From the NCBI GenBank assembly GCA_000696115.1, contig JJOH01000016.1, positions 205,812 through 269,811 on the forward strand: a DNA stretch of 64,000 nt, given 5' to 3'. Of the stretch, positions 22,635 through 30,973 are shown piece after piece (position 1 is the first letter of the stretch; each line of letters begins with the position of its first letter). The notes beneath the pieces were generated by a model. That model had not been told where the DNA came from. It worked only from the letters and a program-made list of their open reading frames with translations, and did not search any database. The translations under genes and the position numbers were made by a program. The DNA comes from Streptomyces olindensis. Its GTDB lineage: Bacteria > Actinomycetota > Actinomycetes > Streptomycetales > Streptomycetaceae.

Positions 22635-24245
22635 ATGGACGGCAACGGCACGCAGCAGACCACCGTGCTGGTCGTGGACGACGTCGCGGCCAGCCGGTAC
22701 GCCATGGGCGCGGTGCTGACCCGGGCCGGCCACCGGGTCGTGCCGGTCGCCAGCGGCGGCGAGGCCCTGGTCGAACTCGACGTCCGGCTGCGGGACGGCA
22801 CCCTGCCCGACGTGGCCCTCGTCGACGTGGGCCTGCCCGACATGAGCGGCTTCGAACTGTGCCGCCGGCTCCGCGCCCGGCCGCCCATGGCCGCGCTGCC
22901 CGTCGTGCACTTCTCCGCCGCCGCGACCTCCCCCGGCGACCGGTGCCGGGGGCTGGACGCGGGCGGGGACGCCTATCTGACCGTGCCCGCCGAGCCGCAG
23001 GAGATCCAGGCCGTCGTCCGCGCCGCCGTGCGCGGGGCGCGCCGCACCACGGGCACCGAGACCGCCGTCCACCGGCTGACGCTGCTGTCCGAGGCGATCA
23101 TCACCGTGCAGGCGGCGCGCTGCCCGCGGGAACTCGCCGCCGCGGCCGCCGACGGCACCGCACGCCTGACCGACTCGCCCGCCGTGGTGTTCGTGACCGG
23201 CCCGGACGGGGAGCCGTACCGGGCCGCCGCCCGGGGCCGTCTCGCGCCGGCCGACAGCGAGGCGCACCAGGCGGCGGCCCGGCTCGTCACCCGGCTCGCG
23301 GACGGCCGTACCGGCGTGCATACCACCGTCGTCCCCGCGCCGCTGTGGCCGGCCGGGACATTCCGACCGGGCGTCGAGGAGGACGCCCGGCTCACCGTGG
23401 CGACGGCCCAGGACGGCCGTACGGCGGTGTGCCTGGCCACGCCCGTACGGCGTACGGCGATCACGGATCCCGCGGACGACGGGCTGCTCGCCCGGCTCGC
23501 CCAGGCCAGCGCGCTCGCCGCCGAACCACTGCTGCTCTACCAGGTGGAGCGGCACGTGGCCCTCACCCTCCAGCACAGCTTCCTGCCCCAGCCGCACAAG
23601 CTGCCGCACGTGCCCGGCGTCGACATCGTCGTCCGCTATGTGCCCGCCTCCCGCCAGACCGAGATCGGCGGCGACTTCTACGCCGCCCTGCGCACCGGCG
23701 ACGGGGTCCTCACCGCGGTCGGGGACGTCGTCGGGCACTCGCTGGACGCGGCCACCGTCATGGTCGAGATCCGGCACGCGCTGCGCGCCTACTGCGTGGA
23801 CGAGAGCGACCCGGTCGTGCTGGCCGAGCGGCTCGACCGGATGCTCCAGCGCTACCACCCCGACATCACGGCCACCGTGTGCCTGGCCCTGGTCGACCCC
23901 GGCAGCGGCCGGGTGCGGATCGCCAACGCCGGGCACATCCCCCCGCTGGTCCTGCGCGAAGGGGGCGGCGCCCAGTACGTCGACGCCTGCGGGCCGCTGC
24001 TCGGGCTGGGCCTGGAACGGCCCCCGGCGACCGTGCACCACCTGACCCCCACCGACCGTCTGCTCCTGGTCACCGACGGCCTCATCGAAACCCGCGGCAC
24101 CCCGCTCGCGACCTCCCTGGAGCAACTCCGCGCGGCCGCCGCCGACGCCCCCACCGGCCTGAACGCCCTCTGCGACGTGCTCCTGGGCTGCTTCGGCCAC
24201 GACCGCGAGGACGACATCGCCCTGCTGGCCCTGCGACTAGGGTGA
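22635..24245 (+). CDS. Response-regulator-like receiver fused to SpoIIE/PP2C-type serine phosphatase
   Basis: The 536-residue product has an N-terminal receiver (1-125): acidic pair Asp15-Asp16, phospho-acceptor Asp64 in LVDVGLPDM, and Ser94. The conserved lysine of YLTKP is replaced by Val117 (YLTVP). A divergent GAF-like middle region follows. A PPM/SpoIIE phosphatase domain occupies about 315-536: ASRQTEIGGDFYAALRTGDGVLTAVGDVVGHSLDAA, ATVCLALVDPGSGRVRIANAGHIPPL, LLVTDGLIETRG, and DREDDIALLALRL. Such proteins dephosphorylate anti-anti-sigma factors in partner-switching pathways (family knowledge). No anti-sigma partner is encoded nearby, so the target is open. Confidence 0.88.
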   Translation: MDGNGTQQTTVLVVDDVAASRYAMGAVLTRAGHRVVPVASGGEALVELDVRLRDGTLPDVALVDVGLPDMSGFELCRRLRARPPMAALPVVHFSAAATSPGDRCRGLDAGGDAYLTVPAEPQEIQAVVRAAVRGARRTTGTETAVHRLTLLSEAIITVQAARCPRELAAAAADGTARLTDSPAVVFVTGPDGEPYRAAARGRLAPADSEAHQAAARLVTRLADGRTGVHTTVVPAPLWPAGTFRPGVEEDARLTVATAQDGRTAVCLATPVRRTAITDPADDGLLARLAQASALAAEPLLLYQVERHVALTLQHSFLPQPHKLPHVPGVDIVVRYVPASRQTEIGGDFYAALRTGDGVLTAVGDVVGHSLDAATVMVEIRHALRAYCVDESDPVVLAERLDRMLQRYHPDITATVCLALVDPGSGRVRIANAGHIPPLVLREGGGAQYVDACGPLLGLGLERPPATVHHLTPTDRLLLVTDGLIETRGTPLATSLEQLRAAAADAPTGLNALCDVLLGCFGHDREDDIALLALRLG

Positions 24246-24272
24246 GCCCCTGGACCTAGAACAGGAGTGCTG

Positions 24273-24629
24273 ATGCCGCAGATCACCGTCGACTATTCCG
24301 CCGACCTCGCGGACGACTTCGACCGGCCCGGGTTCGCGAAGGCGCTGCACGAGGCGACGGTCGAGATCGCGGCCGCCCGGCAGCCCGGGTGCAAGACGCG
24401 GTTCCGCCCGACCGAGGACATCGTCGTCGGCCCCGAAACCGAGGGGCACGCCCATGTGCACGTCCACATCGCCCTGCTCCCCGGGCGCACGGACGAGACC
24501 AAGGCCCGGCTCACCGAGGCCGCCCTGGAACTGCTGCGGACGCACCTGAAGGCCGCCGAGGGGGTCGTGCTGCACGCCTCCGCCGAGGTGCGCGAACTGG
24601 ACGCCTCCTACCGGAAGTTCGAGAGCTGA
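24273..24629 (+). CDS. 5-carboxymethyl-2-hydroxymuconate isomerase-like (tautomerase) protein
   Basis: The 118-residue protein starts MPQITVDYSADLADDFDR, so Pro1 is exposed after removal of the initiator Met, as required for the catalytic proline of the tautomerase/CHMI superfamily. The rest (ALHEATVEIAAA...HAHVHVHIALLPGRTDETKARLTEAALELL) matches the CHMI-type layout. An ACAGGAG site precedes the ATG at 24273; a GTG six bases upstream is less likely because it would bury Pro1. It is 27 bases downstream of the phosphatase gene and may be co-transcribed with it. The physiological substrate is unknown. Confidence 0.78.
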   Translation: MPQITVDYSADLADDFDRPGFAKALHEATVEIAAARQPGCKTRFRPTEDIVVGPETEGHAHVHVHIALLPGRTDETKARLTEAALELLRTHLKAAEGVVLHASAEVRELDASYRKFES

Positions 24630-24635
24630 GCGGCC

Positions 24636-25325
24636 TCAGCTCGCCAGGGCCACCAGCCGGCCGGCCAGGTCCGCGAACGGGCCGTCGGCCGGCTCGTCCT
24701 CGACCATGCGGCGCAGCAGGGCCGCCAGCTGCTCGTCGTAGGCGGCGCTGACGGCGACCAGCGCGGCGAAGTCGTTGACGAGCTGCGCCTCCAGCTCGGC
24801 ACGCGGAATGCGCCGGCCGTCCAGCCAGATCAGCGCCGTCGACTCGGCGAGCGAGATCCAGGAACGGACGACCAGTTCGAGGCGCGCGGGCGGATCGGTC
24901 ACGCCCAGGTGCGAAAGGATCTGGACATACGCGGCCTGCCGTACGGAGTCGACGAGCGCGTTGGTCGTCGACGAGCCCACGGCCGGGCCGCCGCGCATCA
25001 GGGCCGAGAAACCGGGCCCGTGCTCGTCCACGAAATCGAAGTAGCGGCGCATCACGCGCAGCAGCCGGGCCCCCAGCGGACCTTCGTGCGGCTCCACGAA
25101 CCGGGCCGCGAGATCGTCCGAGGCCCGCTGCAACGCCGCCTCGTACAGGCTGAGTTTGCCGGGGAAGTAGTGGTAGACCAACGGGCGTGAGATGCCCGCG
25201 GCCGACGCTATCTCGTCGATGGAGACCTCGTCGGGCGAGCGGCGGCTGAACAGTTCGAGGGCGACGCCGATCAACTGCTGCCGCCGCTCCTCGACTCCCA
25301 TTCTGCGGCGAACCCCGATAGTCAT
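24636..25325 (-). CDS. TetR-family transcriptional regulator
   Basis: The 229-residue protein has an N-terminal TetR domain: RRQQLIGVALELFSRRSPDEVSIDEIASAAGISRPLVYHYFPGKLSLYEAAL. An effector domain follows that resembles the common Streptomyces TetR subgroup controlling fatty acid or transport genes. It ends six bases from the convergent tautomerase gene. The target is not evident: the gene upstream on the same strand (the sigma-like membrane protein) starts 2 kb away and would be read in the same direction. Confidence 0.85.
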   Translation of the reverse strand: MTIGVRRRMGVEERRQQLIGVALELFSRRSPDEVSIDEIASAAGISRPLVYHYFPGKLSLYEAALQRASDDLAARFVEPHEGPLGARLLRVMRRYFDFVDEHGPGFSALMRGGPAVGSSTTNALVDSVRQAAYVQILSHLGVTDPPARLELVVRSWISLAESTALIWLDGRRIPRAELEAQLVNDFAALVAVSAAYDEQLAALLRRMVEDEPADGPFADLAGRLVALAS

Positions 25326-25418
25326 GCGAACACCTTACCGATCGATTCCGGCCTCGAACGGTCCGGAGCGATCGCGGGTGTTCGCCGGGGTTTCCCGGGC
25401 GAGCGCGAGAACCGCCGG

Positions 25419-27341
25419 TCAGCGCAGCCCGCCGACCGAACGCCCGTCCTCCAGGGTGCCCTTCAGCTCCGCCTGGGCGCCCTGCTCGGCCGGCACGGTC
25501 AGCAGACTGCTCTGCGCCGTTCCGTCGACCCCGCCCGTCGCCCGGATCGAGGTCGTCTCCCGGCTGCCGGCGGCCAGCAGATACCAGTCGCCCGCCTCCG
25601 ACTTCCACAGCACCCCGGCCAGCACGTGCGGATCACGCGCCCCGCACGCCGCGACGTTCTCGGCCTTCGCCGCCACCGCCCCGTACCTCCCGCCCGGCGT
25701 GTGGAACTGCGCCAGCACCCGCGCCCCGCCGCCCCGCCAGGTGTCGGCCCGCGTGCACACCCACGCCGCCGAGCCGCTCGCGTCGGGCAGCGGCTGCTCG
25801 TTGAACGCCCAGGCGTTGACGGTCCGCACACCGGCGGAGCGCACCGTGCCCAGCGAGCAGGCGAACGGCTGCCAGACGCGCAGCGCCTCGGCGCCGGAGG
25901 CCTCGCCCGGGGAGCCGGGCCGGCCGGCCGTGAGCCGGGCCGGGACGAGTTCGCCGAGGTCGGTCAGCAGCCGGGTCCTGCTGCCGTCGGTCACCTGCAG
26001 AACGTTCCACGAGGTGCAGGGGCCGGACCGCAGGGCCGGGCTGGCCAGCGGCGCCGTCACCCCGTCGGTCAGGGCGAGGTCCATCGCGCCGGAGCCCGGC
26101 TTCATCAGATCCCGCTCGCCCGCCTTCGTCACCCAAGGGGCCGTCAGATAACGGGCGTTGCCGTCGGCCCGGCTCAGGACGACCGCGCCCGCCTCGGCCC
26201 GGCCGGCCCCGTCGACCCGGGCGAAGTCCAGGGCTGCGCCCTGCGTGCCGTCCTTCGGCTCGGCGTACCGGGCGATCCGCAGACCGTCGTAGAGGATCAC
26301 CACGCGTGCGGCGTCGACCGTCCCCGCGTAGAGCAGCTGGGGCGGTCCCGCCGGGCCGCCGGACGGGGTGCCGGGCGTCACCGAGACCTGGACCGTCTCG
26401 CCGGGGCGGGCCCAGACGGCGAGGGCGCGGCGCAGCAGGGCCCTGTCGCCGGTGAGGTCGCCGCGGGCCGGCCACACGGAGAAGTCGGTGCGCGCCGAGC
26501 CGCGCCACGCCGTAGGGGGGACCCGGGTCAGCTTCGTCGGGTCCAGGGCGGCCTGGGCCGAAGGGTTCCGCGCGTACGGGGGAGCGGCGGCCCCCTCGGG
26601 GCCCCAGCCCTCGCCGGGCAGCCCGAGCAGCGCCCCGCACACCAGCAGGGCCGCACCGGCCGCCAGCGCGGCCTTCAGGTGCTGGCGGCGGCGCATCAGG
26701 TCGGTGGGGCGGGCCTGCAGCGAGCAGGGGTCGAACTCGGGGGAGTCGAGCAGCCCGTACTGGGCGGGGATCCCGTCGGCCTCCAGCAGCGCACCCTCCG
26801 CGTCGGCGACGCCCGCGGCCGTGAGGACCTCGCGCACGTCGTCGTCCGCCAGCCGCTCGATGCCGCGCAGCGCGTACACGGCCCGGGCCGGGCCGGACAG
26901 CGTGGACAACCGCTGGTCCAGGGCGAGTTCGTCGGCGCCGCCCGAGCGCGGGAAGAGCTTCAGGCCCCACACCTGCGGCAGCACCGGCGGCAGCTGGGAC
27001 CTCTTGGGCCACGCCTTGCGCCTCAGCGGCAGCCCGGCCTCCAGCGCCGTGCGCAGCACCTGGAGACGGACCAGGGCGTAGCCCGGGTCGCCGTCCCGGC
27101 CGGTGGACTGGGCCGGGATCACCGGGGCCGGGGTGCGGTTGCGGGGGAGGGCGCGCTGGGTCAGGGCGTGTGCGGTCACCACGCGCCTGCTGCGGCCCAG
27201 GCCCGGTGGCAGCACCAGGTAGGCCAGCCGGACGAGCCGCGGGTAGTGCTCGACGAGCGCGGCCTCGGCCTGCTCGACGTCCACGACCGGGCCGGCGGGG
27301 GCGCGGGGTGCGGGGCGCTGGGCGACATCCTGTGACTGCAC
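25419..27341 (-). CDS. Membrane protein with sigma-factor-like cytoplasmic head and large outer domain
   Basis: The 640-residue protein divides into three parts. Residues 20-190 look like a degenerate ECF sigma factor: EAALVEHYPRLVRLAYLVLP resembles the start of region 2, and LDQRLSTLSGPARAVYALRGIERLADDDVREVL resembles region 4. Residues 222-243 are a single hydrophobic helix after RRRQH, giving an inside-N orientation. Residues 250-640 are a mixed beta domain with Cys pairs, predicted outside the membrane. Start at GTG 27341 lacks a good RBS. Its upstream neighbour, a TPR protein 48 bases away, is likely to be in the same operon. The function is unknown; DNA binding or anti-sigma-like signalling are possibilities only. 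Confidence 0.7.
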   Translation of the reverse strand: MQSQDVAQRPAPRAPAGPVVDVEQAEAALVEHYPRLVRLAYLVLPPGLGRSRRVVTAHALTQRALPRNRTPAPVIPAQSTGRDGDPGYALVRLQVLRTALEAGLPLRRKAWPKRSQLPPVLPQVWGLKLFPRSGGADELALDQRLSTLSGPARAVYALRGIERLADDDVREVLTAAGVADAEGALLEADGIPAQYGLLDSPEFDPCSLQARPTDLMRRRQHLKAALAAGAALLVCGALLGLPGEGWGPEGAAAPPYARNPSAQAALDPTKLTRVPPTAWRGSARTDFSVWPARGDLTGDRALLRRALAVWARPGETVQVSVTPGTPSGGPAGPPQLLYAGTVDAARVVILYDGLRIARYAEPKDGTQGAALDFARVDGAGRAEAGAVVLSRADGNARYLTAPWVTKAGERDLMKPGSGAMDLALTDGVTAPLASPALRSGPCTSWNVLQVTDGSRTRLLTDLGELVPARLTAGRPGSPGEASGAEALRVWQPFACSLGTVRSAGVRTVNAWAFNEQPLPDASGSAAWVCTRADTWRGGGARVLAQFHTPGGRYGAVAAKAENVAACGARDPHVLAGVLWKSEAGDWYLLAAGSRETTSIRATGGVDGTAQSSLLTVPAEQGAQAELKGTLEDGRSVGGLR

Positions 27342-27389
27342 GTTCAGCAGAACGAGCGAATCGCTGGATGGTCACCTGACCGCGGAGCG

Positions 27390-27917
27390 TCAGGCTCCCG
27401 GCCGCTCCTCGGGCTCCACCAGCAGCCGGGCGTAGTTCGCCATCGACCGCTGGTAGCGCGGCAGGTGCGGGGCCAGGGCGCCCAGTGCCAGCGCCAGCCC
27501 CTCGCGGTCACGGCCCAGGCTGGACAGACAGAGCGCGAGACAGGCGCGCACGGCGTCGTCCAGCTCGTCGGACGGGGCGTCCAGTTCGGCTTCGAGGAGC
27601 TTGACGCCCTCCTCCGCCCGGCCGATGTTCCGCAGCGAGCTGGCCAGCTGGACCTTCGTCCGGCGGGCCTTGTACGGGCTGACGTCCGAGAGCCCCCGGG
27701 CCAGCGCCTCCCGGTACAGCGGGACCGCCTTGTCCGAGTGGCCCGTGGAGTCCCAGGCACAGGCCTGCTCGAACGGGCCCAGCGGGCTCCCCTCCGGCAG
27801 CTCGGCGACGAGGGCGTCGACATCGGCGCGGAAGCGGGCCTCGTCCTCCGCGGTCTCGGCGTAGTCGTCGAACCGGCCCCACAGGGCGGTGACGCGATCT
27901 TCCCAGTCCTGGTTCAC
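27390..27917 (-). CDS. Tetratricopeptide-repeat protein
   Basis: The 175-residue protein consists of helical pairs of TPR type, for example SDKAVPLYREALARGLSDVSPYKARRTKVQLASSLRNIGRAEEGVKLLEAEL and DAVRACLALCLSSLGRDREGLALALGAL. TPR proteins mediate protein-protein contacts. It starts at GTG 27917 after a GGTGGGG-type site and is followed by the sigma-like membrane protein gene, which may be its partner. Several conserved actinobacterial proteins of this length and layout exist without assigned function. Confidence 0.75.
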   Translation of the reverse strand: MNQDWEDRVTALWGRFDDYAETAEDEARFRADVDALVAELPEGSPLGPFEQACAWDSTGHSDKAVPLYREALARGLSDVSPYKARRTKVQLASSLRNIGRAEEGVKLLEAELDAPSDELDDAVRACLALCLSSLGRDREGLALALGALAPHLPRYQRSMANYARLLVEPEERPGA

Positions 27918-28064
27918 CGCCCCACCCTCGCACGGGAGTGCCCACGGAGGCAGCGGAATTTTGAGCAGCTCGGGCCCCGTGGCCGTATCGAAGGCGAGAG
28001 CCTGTTGCCAGGGCTCCGTGCGGCATGCGTCCGGACCGTGCCGTGACAAGGACCGGAGGAACAG

Positions 28065-28496
28065 ATGAGGGTGACCCGACCGATGCTCGCGCTGAGCGGC
28101 GCGGTGGCGATACTGGCGCTGGCCGGCTGCGGATCCGGCGGCAAGGACGAGGCGGCCGTTCCGGAGGCGGTGACCGGCAGCCTGGAACACATCGCGGCCG
28201 AGGCCAAGTGCAAGCCGAACATGCAGACCGACGCCGACACCATCCGCCAGGCCATCTGCAAGAAGGGCAAGGAGAAGTACGTCCTCGCCACCTTCGCCAC
28301 CGACCGCGGCCAGCGCGAATGGCTGAACAGCGCCAAGGACTACGGCGGCTACTACCTGGTCGGCCGCAAGTGGGTCGCCGTCGGCCAGGAGAAGACGGTC
28401 ACGGCGCTGCAGGGCACGCTCGGCGGGACCATGGAAGAGGGCTCCGAGCACATGAACCCCGGTGGCAGCCACAACAGCGGCAACCACCACGGCTGA
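28065..28496 (+). CDS. Small lipoprotein, hypothetical
   Basis: The 143-residue product begins MRVTRPMLALSGAVAILALAGC, a lipoprotein signal with LAGC lipobox (Cys at residue 22). The mature part has several Cys (KCKPN, ICKKGK) and a His/Gly/Asn-rich tail (GGSHNSGNHHG). An AGGAACAG-type site precedes the ATG. It probably sits on the outer face of the membrane. No family name is recognised. It diverges from the TPR gene and ends at a strong terminator shared with the next, convergent gene. Confidence 0.75.
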   Translation: MRVTRPMLALSGAVAILALAGCGSGGKDEAAVPEAVTGSLEHIAAEAKCKPNMQTDADTIRQAICKKGKEKYVLATFATDRGQREWLNSAKDYGGYYLVGRKWVAVGQEKTVTALQGTLGGTMEEGSEHMNPGGSHNSGNHHG

Positions 28497-28518
28497 CCGC
28501 GCGGAGCCCGGCAAGCGA

Positions 28519-28550
28519 AAGCCGGCGGTGGGAATTCCCACCGCCGGCTT
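28519..28550. terminator. Bidirectional terminator between convergent genes
   Basis: A perfect 32-base palindrome (28519-28534 with 28535-28550, AAGCCGGCGGTGGGAA arm) lies between the lipoprotein stop and the DUF1996 stop. It can terminate both transcripts. Confidence 0.85.
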
Positions 28551-28565
28551 CCTACTGTGTGAGGA

Positions 28566-30116
28566 CTACTGGCAGTCCTCGCCGTTGTTGATGCACTGGA
28601 CCATCTCGTTCATCACGTTCTCGTCGAAGAAGTTGATGAAGTCGTTGTGGTCGGTGATCGGCTTGTGCAGCTGCTCCGGGAAGGAGTCCACCGCGAAGGC
28701 GTTCTGCACCTGCCCGTTGTTGATCTGCGGCGCCGGGACGTCGTAGACCAGGCGGACCTGGAGCTGGGGGATGGCCTGGAAGCCGTTCGAGCAGCTGCCG
28801 TCCGCCTCCACGAAGTCCACGTGGGTGCGGTGGTTGGCGCTGTCGATGTTCTGGCCGTCCCAGCAGCTCTGGAAGTTGGACGTCCGCACCACGCTGCTGC
28901 CCTCGGGGCAGAGCGGGTACTTGTCCGTCACCTGACGGTCCTCGAAGCCGGTGCAGCTCCAGGAGGTGTTGGCGTTGTTCAGGCCGTTGGTGAAGGACTT
29001 GGCGTCACCGGTGATGATGCGCAGGGCCTTCGGCATCGCGACGACGTCGCTGGTGCGGTTGCCGACGAACTTCAGCTGCGCCTCGGCCGGCTCGACGATC
29101 TTGCCGACGTTGCCGTCCTGGCCACCGCCCGGCTGACCCTGGTCGATGTCCTGCGAGCCGTCCTGGATGCGCAGGACCGGCCAGAAGTACGAGGACTTGT
29201 CGCCCTGGTTCTGGCAGGACGTCTGGGCGTTCGCCAGGTCCTCGTCGCTCGCGAAGGCGTTGTTGCTCTGGTTGCCGACGTAGTCGTGCTGGTGCTGCGC
29301 GCCGTTGGACACGCCGGGCGCCACGATCACGTTGTCGGAGTTGCGGTTCTCGTTCTCGTTGGTGCCGCAGTTCGTGGTGAACGAGCCCGTGGAACCGCCG
29401 TCGCCGTTCGCGGCGAGGCCGTTGGGCAGGTTGCGGGAGTTCGGCTGGACGTCCTCGATGTTGATGAAGTCCGCCGCCGCGGGGCCGTTGCCGGCCTGGC
29501 CGCCGTTGCCGCCCTGGCCCTGGTCCTGGCCGTTGTCCTGGCCCTGGTCCTGACCGCCGTCGTTGTTCTGGCCGCCGTCGTTCTGCCCGCCGTCGTTCTG
29601 CCCGTCGTTGTTCTGGCCGCCTCCGGCCTGGCCGTCGTTGGTGTTCGCGTCGGCGGCCATGCCCTTGCACTCGGCGAGCTGCTCGAGGTTGGCCGGGGCC
29701 TGTCCGCCCACCCGCCGGATGTTGATCCCGATCCGGTCGAGGGCCGCGACCCGCTTCGACTTCAGCGGGCCGAGGATGGCGTTGTTGACGAAGCCCGAGT
29801 CACCGGCCTGGGCCTGGCGCGTGGAGGCGAGCCGGGTGTAGGCCTCGCTGATCTGCTTGTCGAGGTTCGCCAGCTCCTTGTCCACCCCCTGGCGAGCACC
29901 GTCCGGCACATCGGTCAGTTTCTGTCCGACGTCGGGGCACTGGATCGTGGCGATCTGCGCGCCCGCGGACTTCGTCTGGTTCGCCGAGTTCTCCTCATGC
30001 GCCGAGGCATAGAAGTTTGCCCAGATCAGCCCGCCCCCACCGAGCGCTAGGGCCGCCGATGCGGCTATGGCCTTGGTGGCCAGCGGCGTACGGCGTTTTC
30101 TTGTGTTGCGTCCCAT
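28566..30116 (-). CDS. Secreted DUF1996 protein with Q/N/D/G-rich linker
   Basis: The 516-residue protein starts at ATG 30116 (AGAGGAG site), with an N-terminal TM/signal (ATKAIAASAALALGGGGLIWANFY). An N-terminal helical part of about 110 residues follows. Then comes a low-complexity linker of about 70 residues made of GQNDGGQ-like repeats. The DUF1996 domain occupies about the last 300 residues (NCGTNENENRNSDNVIVAPGVSNGAQHQHDYVGN..., SCWDGQNIDS, HVDFVEADGSC). DUF1996 proteins are secreted in bacteria and fungi, and some fungal ones are implicated in carbohydrate-rich walls (weak knowledge). The role here is unknown. Confidence 0.82.
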   Translation of the reverse strand: MGRNTRKRRTPLATKAIAASAALALGGGGLIWANFYASAHEENSANQTKSAGAQIATIQCPDVGQKLTDVPDGARQGVDKELANLDKQISEAYTRLASTRQAQAGDSGFVNNAILGPLKSKRVAALDRIGINIRRVGGQAPANLEQLAECKGMAADANTNDGQAGGGQNNDGQNDGGQNDGGQNNDGGQDQGQDNGQDQGQGGNGGQAGNGPAAADFINIEDVQPNSRNLPNGLAANGDGGSTGSFTTNCGTNENENRNSDNVIVAPGVSNGAQHQHDYVGNQSNNAFASDEDLANAQTSCQNQGDKSSYFWPVLRIQDGSQDIDQGQPGGGQDGNVGKIVEPAEAQLKFVGNRTSDVVAMPKALRIITGDAKSFTNGLNNANTSWSCTGFEDRQVTDKYPLCPEGSSVVRTSNFQSCWDGQNIDSANHRTHVDFVEADGSCSNGFQAIPQLQVRLVYDVPAPQINNGQVQNAFAVDSFPEQLHKPITDHNDFINFFDENVMNEMVQCINNGEDCQ

Positions 30117-30319
30117 GGAACTCCTCTGACTTCCTTTTTCGGGGGCATCGAGGCGCCCGACAGGAGTGAAGCGGCTCCCTTCCATACGGAGCGCGTCCCA
30201 GGGGTGTTCAGATGTCTCGGAAATTGATGCGAGATTCGTGAGGGCTCTGTGTCCTCAACAGCCCCTTTGGTACCGGGAGTTGTGGATCACCCACGGTGGG
30301 TGAAGCAGCCCGTCCGGTT

Positions 30320-30973
30320 TCAGCGGCCGTGGTCGAGATACGCGAGAACCGCCAGCACGCGCCGGTTGTCGTCGTCCGAGACCTCAAGGCCCAGTTTGGC
30401 GAAGATGTTCGCGGTGTGCTTGGCGATCGCCCGTTCCGTCACGACCAGTTTCCCGGCGATCGCCGCGTTGGACCGGCCCTGCGCCATCAGCTCCAGCACC
30501 TCCAGCTCCCGGGGCGTCAGCCGCGCCAGCGGCCGGTCGCCGCCCGACTGCCGGGCCAGCAGCTGCTGGATGACCTGCGGATCCATCGCCGTACCGCCGG
30601 CGGCGACCCGCCGTACGGCGTCCACGAACTGCTCGGCGTCGAACACCCGGTCCTTCAGCAGGTACCCGACCGCGCCGCTGCCGTCGGCGAGCAGCTCGCG
30701 CGCGTACAGCTGCTCCACGTGCTGGGAGAGCACCAGCACCGGCAGTCCGGGCCGCCTGCGGCGGGCGTCGAGCGCGCACTGCAGGCCCTCGTCGGTGTGC
30801 GTGGGCGGCAGGCGGACGTCGACGACCGCGACGTCCGGGTCCAGCTCGGCCAGCGCGGCGGCCAGTTCGGGCCCGGACTCGACGGCCGCCGCGATCTCGA
30901 AGCCGTGCGCCTGGAGCAGCCGGACGAGTCCGTCGCGCAGCAGGAACAGATCTTCGGCGAGGACTACGCGCAA
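30320..30973 (-). CDS. Two-component response regulator, NarL/LuxR family
   Basis: The 217-residue protein has a receiver with phospho-acceptor Asp52 (AVVDVRLPP), Ser83 and Lys107 (GYLLKDRV). A LuxR-type helix-turn-helix at about 152-197 follows (LTPRELEVLELMAQGRSNAAIAGKLVVTERAIAKHTANIFAKLGL). The start is a TTG at 30973 with GGAG five bases upstream; it overlaps the kinase stop by 10 bases, so translation is coupled. Upstream in-frame codons belong to the kinase frame-overlap region. It is the partner of the adjacent kinase; its regulon is unknown. Confidence 0.88.
   Translation of the reverse strand: MRVVLAEDLFLLRDGLVRLLQAHGFEIAAAVESGPELAAALAELDPDVAVVDVRLPPTHTDEGLQCALDARRRRPGLPVLVLSQHVEQLYARELLADGSGAVGYLLKDRVFDAEQFVDAVRRVAAGGTAMDPQVIQQLLARQSGGDRPLARLTPRELEVLELMAQGRSNAAIAGKLVVTERAIAKHTANIFAKLGLEVSDDDNRRVLAVLAYLDHGR

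Noticed and set aside
29460..29640. Repetitive DNA as a mobile repeat or CRISPR array
   Set aside because: The repeats lie inside the DUF1996 reading frame, encode a Q/N/D/G linker and have no spacer-repeat spacing.
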